From NCBI GenBank assembly GCA_021399405.1, contig JAAFKL010000283.1:1-50293 (forward strand): DNA of 50,293 nt, given 5' to 3'. This stretch comes from Candidatus Heimdallarchaeota archaeon. Lineage in GTDB: Archaea > Asgardarchaeota > Heimdallarchaeia > Heimdallarchaeales > Kariarchaeaceae. The first letter of the stretch is position 1. Each line of letters begins with the position of its first letter. The position numbers and the translations under genes are program-made. The notes under the pieces are model-generated. The model was given only the letters and a program-made list of their open reading frames with translations. It did no database searches and was not told where the DNA came from. Shown one piece after another: positions 16,571 to 24,905 of this stretch.

Positions 16571-16693
16571 TGTGATTGTTCAATTATAAACTCTGAACCT
16601 TTGTCCAATTTTAGGTTCTTATATTATAAAGTCCAAGTATCCAATAATTCAGTATATATACTTAATTCCATAAGATAGGTTGTCGATTGTGTA

Positions 16694-17587
16694 ATGGTTT
16701 CCTCGGAAAATTTGATACAACTAACATTCCAAAAAGGTGAATATGCAAACAAGGGATATCACCCGCTATGGTGTCCAGGCTGCGGGGATTTTGCGATATT
16801 ATCTTCTCTAAAAAATGCATTATTTGAATTACAAATAAACCCAAAAGATACAACTCTCGTTCCTGGTATAGGTTGCTCAAGTAAAATGATGACTGCAATT
16901 GATGTTTATGGACTTCACACAATCCATGGTAGAGCCTTACCTGTAGCCACAGGAGTTAAGATTGCAAATCATAAACTAAATGTTATCACTTTTGGTGGTG
17001 ATGGAGATATGCTTGGAATTGGTGCAGGTCATTTCGTACACGCATGTAGACGAAATGCCAATATAACATTGATCCTTCCAAATAATCATACATATGGCCT
17101 AACTACTGGTCAAACTTCCCCAACATCTGATATGGGTTATCGAACTAAAACTTCTCCCAAAGGAAATGTTGATCGCCCTCTTAGACCAACCGCTTTAGCT
17201 TTAGCATCAAATGCTACATTTGTTGCAAGAACAAGTTCTGCAAAGAAAGCACATATGCAAAAAATAATTGAAGCCGCATTAAAACATAAAGGAATGGCAG
17301 TAATTGAGGTTATGCAATTCTGTATCACATTCAATAGAATAAATACACCGGATTATTATGAACCAAGATTATATGACCTTCAAGAAACAGGTCACGATAC
17401 AAGTGATTATGATTCCGCTATTGTTTTAGCTAATCAATGGGGTGATAAGATACCTTATGGGATTTTCTATCAAGAGGCGAGGCCAACTTATGCGGATATT
17501 TATGATCAATTAAAAGATAAATCATTAGTGGAGAAAAGATCGACTACACCAAGAGATGTAAGTAAAATATTTTTAGATCAAAGATGA
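16694..17587 (+). CDS. korB: 2-oxoacid:ferredoxin oxidoreductase beta subunit
   Basis: TPP- and iron-sulfur-binding subunit, 297 residues, partner of the gamma-alpha subunit at 7776-9566. It has HPLWCPGCGDFAIL (C27, C30), GIGCSS (C61) and a late QFCITFN cysteine, the four ligands of the single [4Fe-4S] cluster in two-subunit archaeal enzymes. The TPP/Mg motif is GGDGDMLGIGAGHFVHACRR continuing to NNHTYGLTTGQTSPTS. RALPVATGVKIAN is also typical. Length matches the family (about 280-310). The gene stands alone, 7.1 kb from korA and on the opposite strand, which is unusual because the two are normally adjacent. The start at ATG 16694 gives the normal N-terminus. Confidence 0.94.
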   Translation: MVSSENLIQLTFQKGEYANKGYHPLWCPGCGDFAILSSLKNALFELQINPKDTTLVPGIGCSSKMMTAIDVYGLHTIHGRALPVATGVKIANHKLNVITFGGDGDMLGIGAGHFVHACRRNANITLILPNNHTYGLTTGQTSPTSDMGYRTKTSPKGNVDRPLRPTALALASNATFVARTSSAKKAHMQKIIEAALKHKGMAVIEVMQFCITFNRINTPDYYEPRLYDLQETGHDTSDYDSAIVLANQWGDKIPYGIFYQEARPTYADIYDQLKDKSLVEKRSTTPRDVSKIFLDQR

Positions 17588-17668
17588 TCCCTTGAATTAG
17601 AGAAATAGTTATGTGAAGATAAATCTTCTTGTTATACCTTTAATAACAAGCTTGAAAGGGCGATTTGA

Positions 17669-18481
17669 ATGCATAGCATTATGGCTTTCGAGATCCCAAA
17701 TATTGCCACTCTAGGAATCGAGTTATCAGTTGCGTTTTTAATATTGGTTGTAGATCAACGCTCACGAAGAAGAGAAAGAAATGCAATTCTAAGATCTCAA
17801 AAAATTGATAATGAACATAGAGAGCAACAACATTTGCAAATGGAAAGATTCAGTGGGTGGATACAAGAAGATTCCAAACGCCAATTAATGATGTTAGAAT
17901 CGATTATGGTTTCGTTAGACGCTGAAAAAGCAAAAATATTCCGTACAGAAGTTGGACAAAGATATACAAATGAAATTAGTAGAGATTTAGATGATCTTGA
18001 AGAATTGCTTGAAAAGCGAGAAGAATTAGGAATTGAAGGAGATCGAGATCTGGAAAGTGATATAAATCAAAAAATTGATGAGTTGACTTCGGCAGAAAAA
18101 ATCGCAGGTTCTTTCTTGTCAAAAAGTTTCCAAGATAGCTTAAAGGCCATATCCAACACAGCGAAGGAGGCATTTATTCACATGTCTGATATTTCAGAAC
18201 TTAAAAATATAGAAATTGACGATAATGAGACTGGGGATATACAAATACCTCTGAGTGACAAGAAAATGGACCAGTTCAAAGATGATAAAGAAAAGTTAAT
18301 GACAGAAATTGAAACATTAAAATTTGAAATTGGTAAAACAATAGCAGCGTCTACAAACCAGGTCACTGGGAAAATTTCAAATATTTTTGATCCTACAAAA
18401 TTAGAAAAGGGAATTAAAGATCTTGTATCCAAAATAGGATCAAAAAAGTCCGAAAATCAAGAAGAAGACAGTGAAGACTAG
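17669..18481 (+). CDS. membrane-anchored coiled-coil protein
   Basis: A 270-residue protein with one N-terminal hydrophobic segment (IATLGIELSVAFLILVV, about 11-27), then RSRRRERN, a positive-inside signal. The rest is highly charged and helical with coiled-coil character: long Glu/Lys-rich stretches such as RDLDDLEELLEKREELGIEG and KLMTEIETLKFEIGKTIAAS. The C-terminus is acidic. A second in-frame ATG (MAFEIPN) four codons downstream is an equally good start. No family recognised; a membrane-tethered scaffold is plausible. It lies 81 bases after korB and 56 before a small membrane protein. Confidence 0.7.
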   Translation: MHSIMAFEIPNIATLGIELSVAFLILVVDQRSRRRERNAILRSQKIDNEHREQQHLQMERFSGWIQEDSKRQLMMLESIMVSLDAEKAKIFRTEVGQRYTNEISRDLDDLEELLEKREELGIEGDRDLESDINQKIDELTSAEKIAGSFLSKSFQDSLKAISNTAKEAFIHMSDISELKNIEIDDNETGDIQIPLSDKKMDQFKDDKEKLMTEIETLKFEIGKTIAASTNQVTGKISNIFDPTKLEKGIKDLVSKIGSKKSENQEEDSED

Positions 18482-18537
18482 CGATTCACTTAATCCGGTG
18501 GATAAAACTTTAAAGAATTAACTATTGCCAAAGTCTT

Positions 18538-18924
18538 ATGGCAGATTTAGAACAAATTCTGATCCTAGTTATTGCAGTTCTACTACTCGCATTATTCCTC
18601 TTCTTTGGAGATAAAATTCTAGGCAACAAACCAGTTAAGCTTACTAGCGGGTATTTTATTAAAGCTATGATTACAGCGGTCGTTATTTTTGCTTTAATTA
18701 TTGGTGTATCAGCAGTTATTAGTGAAATTAATGTTTTAGGAATTGGACGGATATTGACAATTCTAACATTCGTTATCAGTGCATATGCAATAAAAATAAT
18801 TCTTATGGATGATGCAACCTACGAACGAGCTGTTTGGGTTGGTGTAGTTGCTTGGACCTTAGTTTATATTGCAGATTATCTTGCTCAGGAAATTGGAAAC
18901 ACAGAATTGATCCCTTATATTTGA
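18538..18924 (+). CDS. small membrane protein with four TM segments
   Basis: A 128-residue hydrophobic protein with about four membrane segments: residues 5-24, 40-62, 65-90 and 100-117. The second loop is short. No motif of a known transporter is visible. It follows the coiled-coil gene by 56 bases and may be co-transcribed with it. Function unknown. Confidence 0.65.
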   Translation: MADLEQILILVIAVLLLALFLFFGDKILGNKPVKLTSGYFIKAMITAVVIFALIIGVSAVISEINVLGIGRILTILTFVISAYAIKIILMDDATYERAVWVGVVAWTLVYIADYLAQEIGNTELIPYI

Positions 18925-19012
18925 ATCTACTTTGAATTTCATTAAGTTCTTTCTTTTATCCGATTAAAAAATCATTATACAAATTCCATTTTGTAATTGA
19001 GAATCAAATTTA

Positions 19013-19020
19013 TTTATATA
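19013..19020 (+). promoter_or_regulatory. TATA box of the receiver/longin-like gene
   Basis: TTTATATA centred about 25 bases before the GTG at 19042. Because this element lies inside the open frame that runs back to a TTG at 18997, it argues that translation starts at the GTG on a leaderless transcript. Confidence 0.55.
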
Positions 19021-19041
19021 TTCAGTAGTCGAACAATCGTC

Positions 19042-21477
19042 GTGGAAGAGGATATTCCTTCTATCGATTCACTATTTGAGATCGACGAGTTTCAACAAGA
19101 AGTACAATATTTCCTAATAATTGGCAGATATGCAGCGTACAAAGAGCTTATAGAATATTTTCCTCAAGATTTAGGTTATGAGTTGATTCATGCAGGGGGA
19201 CCTAAAGATGCATCCCTGTATTTAATGGAAAAAGAAATTTTGATTGTTTTCATTGATGTACAAGATGAGAGAATCAATCCAATAACAATCTCAAATTCAT
19301 TGAGACAAACTAATCCTCATGTAAGGATTGTAATTATTTCACCAAGAATAATTTCAAAACATCTCGCGGATATTTATAATTTGGGGTTAATTACAGGTTT
19401 CCTCGAAACTCCATATTCCTCAAAGTCCCTAATGAAAATAATTAGTGAACAAGAAGCTAGATATTCCATAGATAAAATGGTTACCTCATTTGTTCAGGAA
19501 CCGCCTAAGTTGAGTAAAGCAAGTTTTCTGTTATTAGATCCTTCATTAACTTTTGAAGAAGGCGCACCAGTAAATTTTGTCGGACTAATGATTGTAAGTC
19601 ATACAGTGCCCAAATTTACCCAATGGTTTGAAGAAACACTTTCACAAGATGAGTACTTATTGGCAGGTTATTTATCCTCAATCACTGCACTAGGCAATGA
19701 TTTGTTTAATAATCAGCAAGCCCTCAAAGAAATAAATTTCGGAGGGATATCAGTCATTTTCCGATTTCATGAAAGTATACAATTTTCATTTCTAGTAAAA
19801 AATTTAACCAAACATAATTTTGAGAAAGCTGAAGATCGAATTTCTATGCTTGTAGATCAAATTATTGAGAAATATGGCGACACTTTAAACACTGGATTTT
19901 TGACAGATGAAGATGAAGCAGAATTAGTCAAATTGTCTGTCGATTTTGATTTGGAAGATGAAGAAGGTATAGAATTAACCGAAGAAGTAGAAAGTATATT
20001 TTCTATGCCAGAATCATTAGTTTTGCTCTACGGCAACAATGAATTCCAACAGCAATATCTAATCAAAGAATTGGAGAAACTTAATTCTGAAGATACAGAA
20101 TACGATACTATGAATTTAAGTTTTAATCTTATTTCCACTACAAATGAAGAGGAAGCAGTGGAGATAATAAGGAATAAAAATTGTGATGTAGTATTAATTG
20201 ATACAAATTTAACTCGTGGCAGATCTCCTGATGATTTTGCGGATTTTACGAAAGAAATGAAACCATTAATATCAGTAATAATTTTGGAATCTCATGAATA
20301 TGCATCAGAAACCCTTGTCTCGGCAATTAATAATGATACTATCGAATTCGTTATGCCATCAGACGATACGCCATCTGAGATAATGAATTATGTATTAAAA
20401 GGCATTATTAGATCAAGAACATTAGCTGATAAATCGACAATCACAGATGAATTGGAAAATTCACGTGACAGCTTTACTATTGCCAAGATGAAATTGCGAG
20501 ATAATTTAGATTCATTTGATCAAGAAGAGCAACCAATTCTTCATGGATTGATTATCACATTTGAGATGCGTCAAATTTATGATCGATTCTGGGAAGATGT
20601 CAAATTCGATAAAGAGATGATTAGTGGATTAGTTGAATCATTAAAAAATGTGGGTGGTGAAATGTTTACGGAAAAAGAACAAATTGATGGATTAGAATTA
20701 GGTGGGACATCCATTTTTGTGCGAGAACAATTAGATTATCTCTTCATTTATTTTGTTAAAAATGTATCTCCTAATACTTCAGTTGTGATTGCAAAAGAAG
20801 TCGATACTATCACGGGGCTTTTCGGTGAGGTGATTGCTGAATCATCAGGTATTATCCCTATTGAAGAACTTACACCATTCTTTGATAAAATCGCGATCAA
20901 GGCTCACTACAGTTTCACTGAAATATTATCTGAATTAGGTGAAAAAATAGATGATGATCAAGACTTTGGTTTGGCGTTACCTGAAGACACTCAAATTGAA
21001 GAAACGAAACAGATTGAAAATGTGTCCAAATCTTCAGAAATTCATTCAACTCCTGAGTCTTCAGAGACAATTACTGTACCTAAAGTTGATGAAAATGTAA
21101 TTATTGAAGCCTCCCAAGAACAAGCTAAGGAGACAACCCGTGAAACGCCCATCCCTCAAGTTCCAGGTGTAAAATCAGTAGAATTTAATGACACAAAAAA
21201 TGGGGTTCCTCCTAGTGTCCCAACCGTACCATCAGTACAGAAGTCTGAAATACCAAAGGTTAACGAACCATTAAACGATATTAAAGAGAAAACAGATAAT
21301 ATATCACCAAATGTTCCAGCAGTCTCTCCAGTGGAAGTATCAGAATCTTCTGAATCTGAGGAAGTTTTGAAAGATGTCGAACGAGTGGATAATTTAAGTG
21401 AAAATGCAAAGAGATTAAATATTCCTAAAGTACCTTCAGTTCCTGAAAAATCTGATCATGAAGAAGGATCAAGTTGA
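19042..21477 (+). CDS. multi-domain signalling protein: two receiver-like and two longin-like domains
   Basis: Large cytoplasmic protein (826 residues from TTG 18997, 812 from the preferred GTG 19042; numbers here are from the TTG). Order: degenerate receiver (about 38-155; ILIVFIDVQD), longin/roadblock-like sensory domain (about 170-300; GLMIVSHTVP, LLAGYLSSITALGNDLF, INFGGISVIFR), second receiver-like domain (about 345-480; CDVVLIDTNLTRGRS with Asp402 at the phosphoacceptor place), second longin-like domain (about 510-640; GLIITFEMRQIYDRFW, ISGLVESLKNVGGEMF, LELGGTSIFVRE), then a Pro/Glu/Ser-rich tail with VPxVP motifs. The phrase '(L/I)(L/S)(A/G)(G/S)xLxSIxxxGxxxF' recurs in both longin-like domains. 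No output domain with known catalysis is present. Confidence 0.75.
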   Translation: MEEDIPSIDSLFEIDEFQQEVQYFLIIGRYAAYKELIEYFPQDLGYELIHAGGPKDASLYLMEKEILIVFIDVQDERINPITISNSLRQTNPHVRIVIISPRIISKHLADIYNLGLITGFLETPYSSKSLMKIISEQEARYSIDKMVTSFVQEPPKLSKASFLLLDPSLTFEEGAPVNFVGLMIVSHTVPKFTQWFEETLSQDEYLLAGYLSSITALGNDLFNNQQALKEINFGGISVIFRFHESIQFSFLVKNLTKHNFEKAEDRISMLVDQIIEKYGDTLNTGFLTDEDEAELVKLSVDFDLEDEEGIELTEEVESIFSMPESLVLLYGNNEFQQQYLIKELEKLNSEDTEYDTMNLSFNLISTTNEEEAVEIIRNKNCDVVLIDTNLTRGRSPDDFADFTKEMKPLISVIILESHEYASETLVSAINNDTIEFVMPSDDTPSEIMNYVLKGIIRSRTLADKSTITDELENSRDSFTIAKMKLRDNLDSFDQEEQPILHGLIITFEMRQIYDRFWEDVKFDKEMISGLVESLKNVGGEMFTEKEQIDGLELGGTSIFVREQLDYLFIYFVKNVSPNTSVVIAKEVDTITGLFGEVIAESSGIIPIEELTPFFDKIAIKAHYSFTEILSELGEKIDDDQDFGLALPEDTQIEETKQIENVSKSSEIHSTPESSETITVPKVDENVIIEASQEQAKETTRETPIPQVPGVKSVEFNDTKNGVPPSVPTVPSVQKSEIPKVNEPLNDIKEKTDNISPNVPAVSPVEVSESSESEEVLKDVERVDNLSENAKRLNIPKVPSVPEKSDHEEGSS

Positions 21478-21563
21478 TTTGAAATTAAATCTTGGAAGAA
21501 TTATTAATAATTAAATCTGAATCTTATAGATAGCCTTTATTTAATGATCAATTACCTTAAGTT

Positions 21564-22568
21564 GTGGATTTACAACAAGAAATTGCAATGAGAGGAAGTC
21601 GGGCAATAAATTATCTCAAAGATTATTGTCGTGAATATATTCATCCTGAACTTCCATTGCGAAAAGCATCTTTGCACTACCTTAAAGGTGGTGGGAAAGG
21701 CTTCAGACCCGCGATGTTACAGCTTGTTTGTGGAGCTTTAAACGGAGATGAGAAGAGTGCAATTGCTCCATCGGCAGCAATTGAATCGTTACATGTTTCA
21801 AGTTTATTACATGATGATTATATGGATAAAGATGAAACTCGACGTGGTGTTGAAGCTGTTTGGAAGAAATGGAGCCCAACAGTTGCGATTCTTGCAGGAG
21901 ATGTATTATTTGGTGTTGCATTTTCAATAGTTGGTGATGTTGAAAATATTTCTTCAGATCTTAGATATGGATTCACAAGGGAACTTGGTCAAATATATAC
22001 AAAGCTTTGTGAAGGACAAATGTTAGATATCAGTTATGAACAGGTTCCATTTTCAGAAATTTCTGAAGATGATGTTACTAATATGCAGTATTTAAAGACT
22101 GGAGTGCTTTTCGAATTTTCCTGTGTAACAGGAGCCAGAATTGCTCTTAATAAAATGGAAGATCCTATCATTAGTGTTGTACGAGAATACGCAAAATTAG
22201 CAGGTACTGCTTTCCAAATTCAAGATGATCTAATTGGAATATTGGGTGAGAGTGATAAGATTGGTAAACCAGTAGGCTCAGATATCAGAGTGGGAAAAAG
22301 AACTTTAATTGCAATCCATGCCGTGAGTAATGCATCAAAAGAGGAGAAAATTGAACTTCTCAAAGTCCTAGGTAATGCAGAAGCATCTGAGTCAGAAATT
22401 CAAGGATGTGTAGAACTTATTAAAAAAATTGGATCTGTTGATTATGCTAGAAAACTGGCACAGGAGATGGCAACTAAAGCTGTAGATTTAACATCTAAGC
22501 TACCCCAGAATGACCAAACTCAACTTCTCAAGGAATTTGCAAATTACATGATTGAGAGGCAAGTATAA
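21564..22568 (+). CDS. geranylgeranyl/polyprenyl diphosphate synthase
   Basis: Condenses isopentenyl diphosphate with allylic diphosphates; in archaea it supplies the C20-C25 chains of ether lipids. The 334-residue protein has KGGGKGFRPAM at 41-51, the first aspartate-rich motif DDYMD (84-88) followed by KDETRRG, and the second motif FQIQDDLIG followed by GKPVGSDIRVGKRTL. Both motifs are intact, so the enzyme should be active. Translation starts at GTG 21564. Chain length cannot be fixed by eye; the residues just before the first motif are S-L-L-H. It follows the signalling gene by 86 bases. Confidence 0.93.
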   Translation: MDLQQEIAMRGSRAINYLKDYCREYIHPELPLRKASLHYLKGGGKGFRPAMLQLVCGALNGDEKSAIAPSAAIESLHVSSLLHDDYMDKDETRRGVEAVWKKWSPTVAILAGDVLFGVAFSIVGDVENISSDLRYGFTRELGQIYTKLCEGQMLDISYEQVPFSEISEDDVTNMQYLKTGVLFEFSCVTGARIALNKMEDPIISVVREYAKLAGTAFQIQDDLIGILGESDKIGKPVGSDIRVGKRTLIAIHAVSNASKEEKIELLKVLGNAEASESEIQGCVELIKKIGSVDYARKLAQEMATKAVDLTSKLPQNDQTQLLKEFANYMIERQV

Positions 22569-22699
22569 TTTGGATCAACTCTCTTAAAAACACAAAACAT
22601 TCAGAATTTTAACTAATAATTTAATCAATTTAATCAATTTTTCAATGTGTGGAGAAACCAACTAGAGTGTTTAATTATACATGAGTACTTCATAATATT

Positions 22700-23044
22700 G
22701 TGCAATCTTTATCCTTTGAGGGTCTGAGAAATTCTTTGGAAATACTTTATCCAGTGATACTAGTTATGGAGAATAATTTCAATAAGATACAGTTAGATCT
22801 AATTCAAGTGGATGAAAATAGGCGTGGTGAAGGTATTGGTCGAGAAATAATGACTCGCATTATATCATACTCTAATATGTATAACCTACCTATCGAACTA
22901 ACACCCTCAGGTAAATTTGGTTCAAGTAAAAGGAAACTCAGAAAATTTTACAAAAATCTTGGATTTGTTAAAAATAAACGGAGGCGTTCAATAAGTCATT
23001 ATCATATGATTAGACATTGTGACGAGGGAAATTACTATTATTAA
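22700..23044 (+). CDS. GNAT family acetyltransferase
   Basis: A 114-residue N-acetyltransferase-like protein. Motif A, IQVDENRRGEGIGREIMTRI (R-R-G-x-G-x-G pyrophosphate loop for acetyl-CoA), lies at about 34-53. The C-terminal KLRKFYKNLGFVKNKRR matches the GNAT motif B helix and the final strand. The N-terminal part is short for the family (usual 140-180), so the protein is either minimal or its start is further upstream; GTG 22700 is the first usable start because a preceding ATG frame stops after four codons. Its stop is one base from the stop of convergent atpK. Substrate unknown. Confidence 0.8.
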   Translation: MQSLSFEGLRNSLEILYPVILVMENNFNKIQLDLIQVDENRRGEGIGREIMTRIISYSNMYNLPIELTPSGKFGSSKRKLRKFYKNLGFVKNKRRRSISHYHMIRHCDEGNYYY

Positions 23045-23045
23045 A

Positions 23046-23438
<393 letters not shown>

Positions 23439-23469
23439 TTAATAGGTTTTACACAATAAAAACTATTAG

Positions 23470-23483
23470 TTCCAATTTTGGAA
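23470..23483. promoter_or_regulatory. palindromic site TTCCAA-N2-TTGGAA upstream of atpK
   Basis: TTCCAATTTTGGAA with an extra flanking G/C pair (GTTCCAA..TTGGAAC). It lies 74 bases upstream of the atpK start and 7 bases after the regulator gene's stop. An equivalent site (24496-24509) is at the same distance before the regulator gene itself, so both are likely bound by one factor, plausibly that winged-helix protein. Confidence 0.5.
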
Positions 23484-23490
23484 CGATGAT

Positions 23491-24420
23491 TTATTTCTTA
23501 CCAATTATAACAAAGTAGCCTTTAAAATTTAGCTCTGTCTTAATTATGATACTTAAACTTTCAAGTTCTTCTTTTATTGATCCAGGATTAGCTGGGTGGA
23601 ATATGACATCATTGAATAGGTCAGTCATGATTGAATCTAGAATTATATTATTGGTAGCTGGTAGCTCATCAAAACAAATCAGAATTATCTCTCCATCTGG
23701 TTTAACTACTCGAACCATTTCCTGTAGTAAATGATTAGCTTGAACACCATATAGATGAGATGATGGGAAATAATTTGAAATTATCGCCCTATCAAAATAA
23801 TCATTTGGTTCTTTAATTACTTCATGTTCAAATTTTGAAAATGGTATATCTAACAATCTTGAACTATAGCTTTCCTCAATTTCATTATTTACGAGAATAT
23901 TGGTAGAAGATCCTAATGAAGAAATTGCAGTTATGGTATCGATATTTGGTATTTCATCAAAACTCAGATAAATTTGGGTTTTCGTTTGCTCCATATCTAC
24001 AATTAGTTGTTTTGATATATCTAGGGCTATTTTTGACAAATCAATATTACTCCAAATGGAAAAGATGTTGCTGCGTTTAACAGCTGCTCTGGCTACAGAT
24101 GTAGCTTTGACTAATGATCCTTTTCCTTTTGGATTTGATTCAACATCAACAAATCCTTTGTTTTGTAATTTTGATAATGAATGATAAAAACTGGATCGAG
24201 AAACTTTATTTCGCTCCAATTTAGCGTTTAGCTCATTGAATACTGCAAATCTGACTGCAGAACCACCAATTCTCACTAGAAAATTAAGAATATATAATTC
24301 CACAACTGTTAAATCAATGATATCATCTAATTTAAGCCCAGAAGATTTACCTTTTTTACTTTCTAAAGTTTCTTTTTGAGCCGATGATTCATTATTTGCG
24401 GATTTGGACAATGCTAACAA
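23491..24420 (-). CDS. winged-helix regulator with C-terminal methyltransferase-like domain
   Basis: A 309-residue protein. After a low-complexity N-terminus (1-33) there is a PadR/TrmB-like winged helix: LTVVELYILNFLVRIGGSAV, FNELNAKLERNKVSRSSFYH, SLSKLQNKGFVDVESNPKGK (about 37-110). The C-terminal half is Rossmann-like and resembles a degraded SAM methyltransferase: DRAIISNYFPSSHLYGVQAN, LLQEMVRVVKPDGEIILICF. The late 'VVKPDGE' phrase is typical, but the glycine-rich SAM loop is not clear, so it may act as a ligand-sensing domain. Start is TTG 24420. The palindrome TTCCAAATTTGGAA lies 76 bases upstream and a near copy follows the gene, in front of atpK; autoregulation is likely. Confidence 0.75.
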   Translation of the reverse strand: MLALSKSANNESSAQKETLESKKGKSSGLKLDDIIDLTVVELYILNFLVRIGGSAVRFAVFNELNAKLERNKVSRSSFYHSLSKLQNKGFVDVESNPKGKGSLVKATSVARAAVKRSNIFSIWSNIDLSKIALDISKQLIVDMEQTKTQIYLSFDEIPNIDTITAISSLGSSTNILVNNEIEESYSSRLLDIPFSKFEHEVIKEPNDYFDRAIISNYFPSSHLYGVQANHLLQEMVRVVKPDGEIILICFDELPATNNIILDSIMTDLFNDVIFHPANPGSIKEELESLSIIIKTELNFKGYFVIIGKK

Positions 24421-24495
24421 TTAATTTTACCTTTTCCTAAATTTAAACATTATTTATCTTGTCTAAATTAATTAGAAACAATCCAAAATTATTTT

Positions 24496-24509
24496 TTCCA
24501 AATTTGGAA
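24496..24509. promoter_or_regulatory. perfect palindrome TTCCAAATTTGGAA upstream of regulator gene
   Basis: TTCCAA-AT-TTGGAA, fully symmetric. It is 76 bases before the TTG start of the winged-helix protein. It has the same half-sites and two-base centre as the site at 23470-23483. Likely operator for autoregulation. Confidence 0.5.
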
Positions 24510-24548
24510 TAATTGAATACACTACTAAATTTGTTGAAGAATATTATG

Positions 24549-24788
24549 TTAATTTTTAAATTTGAATTTTGATAAGTTTTCATCATTATTGATAAATTCA
24601 AATTTATCTTTAATTGAGAGAACTTCAGAGCTTCTATTTATTTTAATAATTTCTTTCCTATCTGAATATTCATCGTTAGAATATCTAAATAGTAAATCTG
24701 AAAGAAACTGCTCTACTGATTTATCCTTTTTTAAACGAATGATTTGATCATATAGATTATGAGTGATATCAATAGTTTGTTTCCTCAT
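24549..24788 (-). CDS. VapB-like antitoxin, no toxin partner seen
   Basis: A 79-residue basic protein. The N-terminus MRKQTIDITHNLYDQIIRLK followed by SVEQFLSDLLFRYS resembles VapB/ribbon-helix-helix antitoxins: a beta strand, then two helices, with an acidic/polar tail. The ATG at 24788 is chosen over one 14 codons earlier because a TATA box (24811-24818) lies 27 bases upstream of it and inside the longer frame. No PIN-domain toxin follows within the window. It may be an orphan antitoxin or a stand-alone DNA-binding protein. Confidence 0.6.
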   Translation of the reverse strand: MRKQTIDITHNLYDQIIRLKKDKSVEQFLSDLLFRYSNDEYSDRKEIIKINRSSEVLSIKDKFEFINNDENLSKFKFKN

Positions 24789-24810
24789 TAATAGAATAAG
24801 GGGAATGCGA

Positions 24811-24818
24811 TATATAAA
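24811..24818 (-). promoter_or_regulatory. TATA box of the VapB-like gene
   Basis: Minus-strand TTTATATA centred 27 bases before the ATG at 24788, indicating a leaderless transcript and deciding the start. Confidence 0.55.
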
Positions 24819-24905
24819 CCTACTTAACATCTATTTTTGTCATTTTCAAAGGTTCTTAGTCACCCAAATATTATTATTATTAACGATCGTTTGATACAAC
24901 ACGAA

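Larger units (their letters stand above)
16068..16693 (+). other. 626-base region without a protein gene
   Basis: Between the ankyrin and korB genes, both on the plus strand. The central part (about 16200-16570) is less AT-rich than the flanks and rich in short stems; it is listed separately as a probable structured RNA with its own TATA box and a 3' palindrome. The last 100 bases include TTATATTATAAAG (16619-16631), a good TATA candidate for korB. An antisense open frame crosses the RNA region but looks spurious. Confidence 0.5.

Noticed and set aside
22615..22640. Short tandem TTTAATCAA-like repeat before the GNAT gene
   Set aside because: Only two to three imperfect copies in AT-rich DNA; no reason to treat it as functional.
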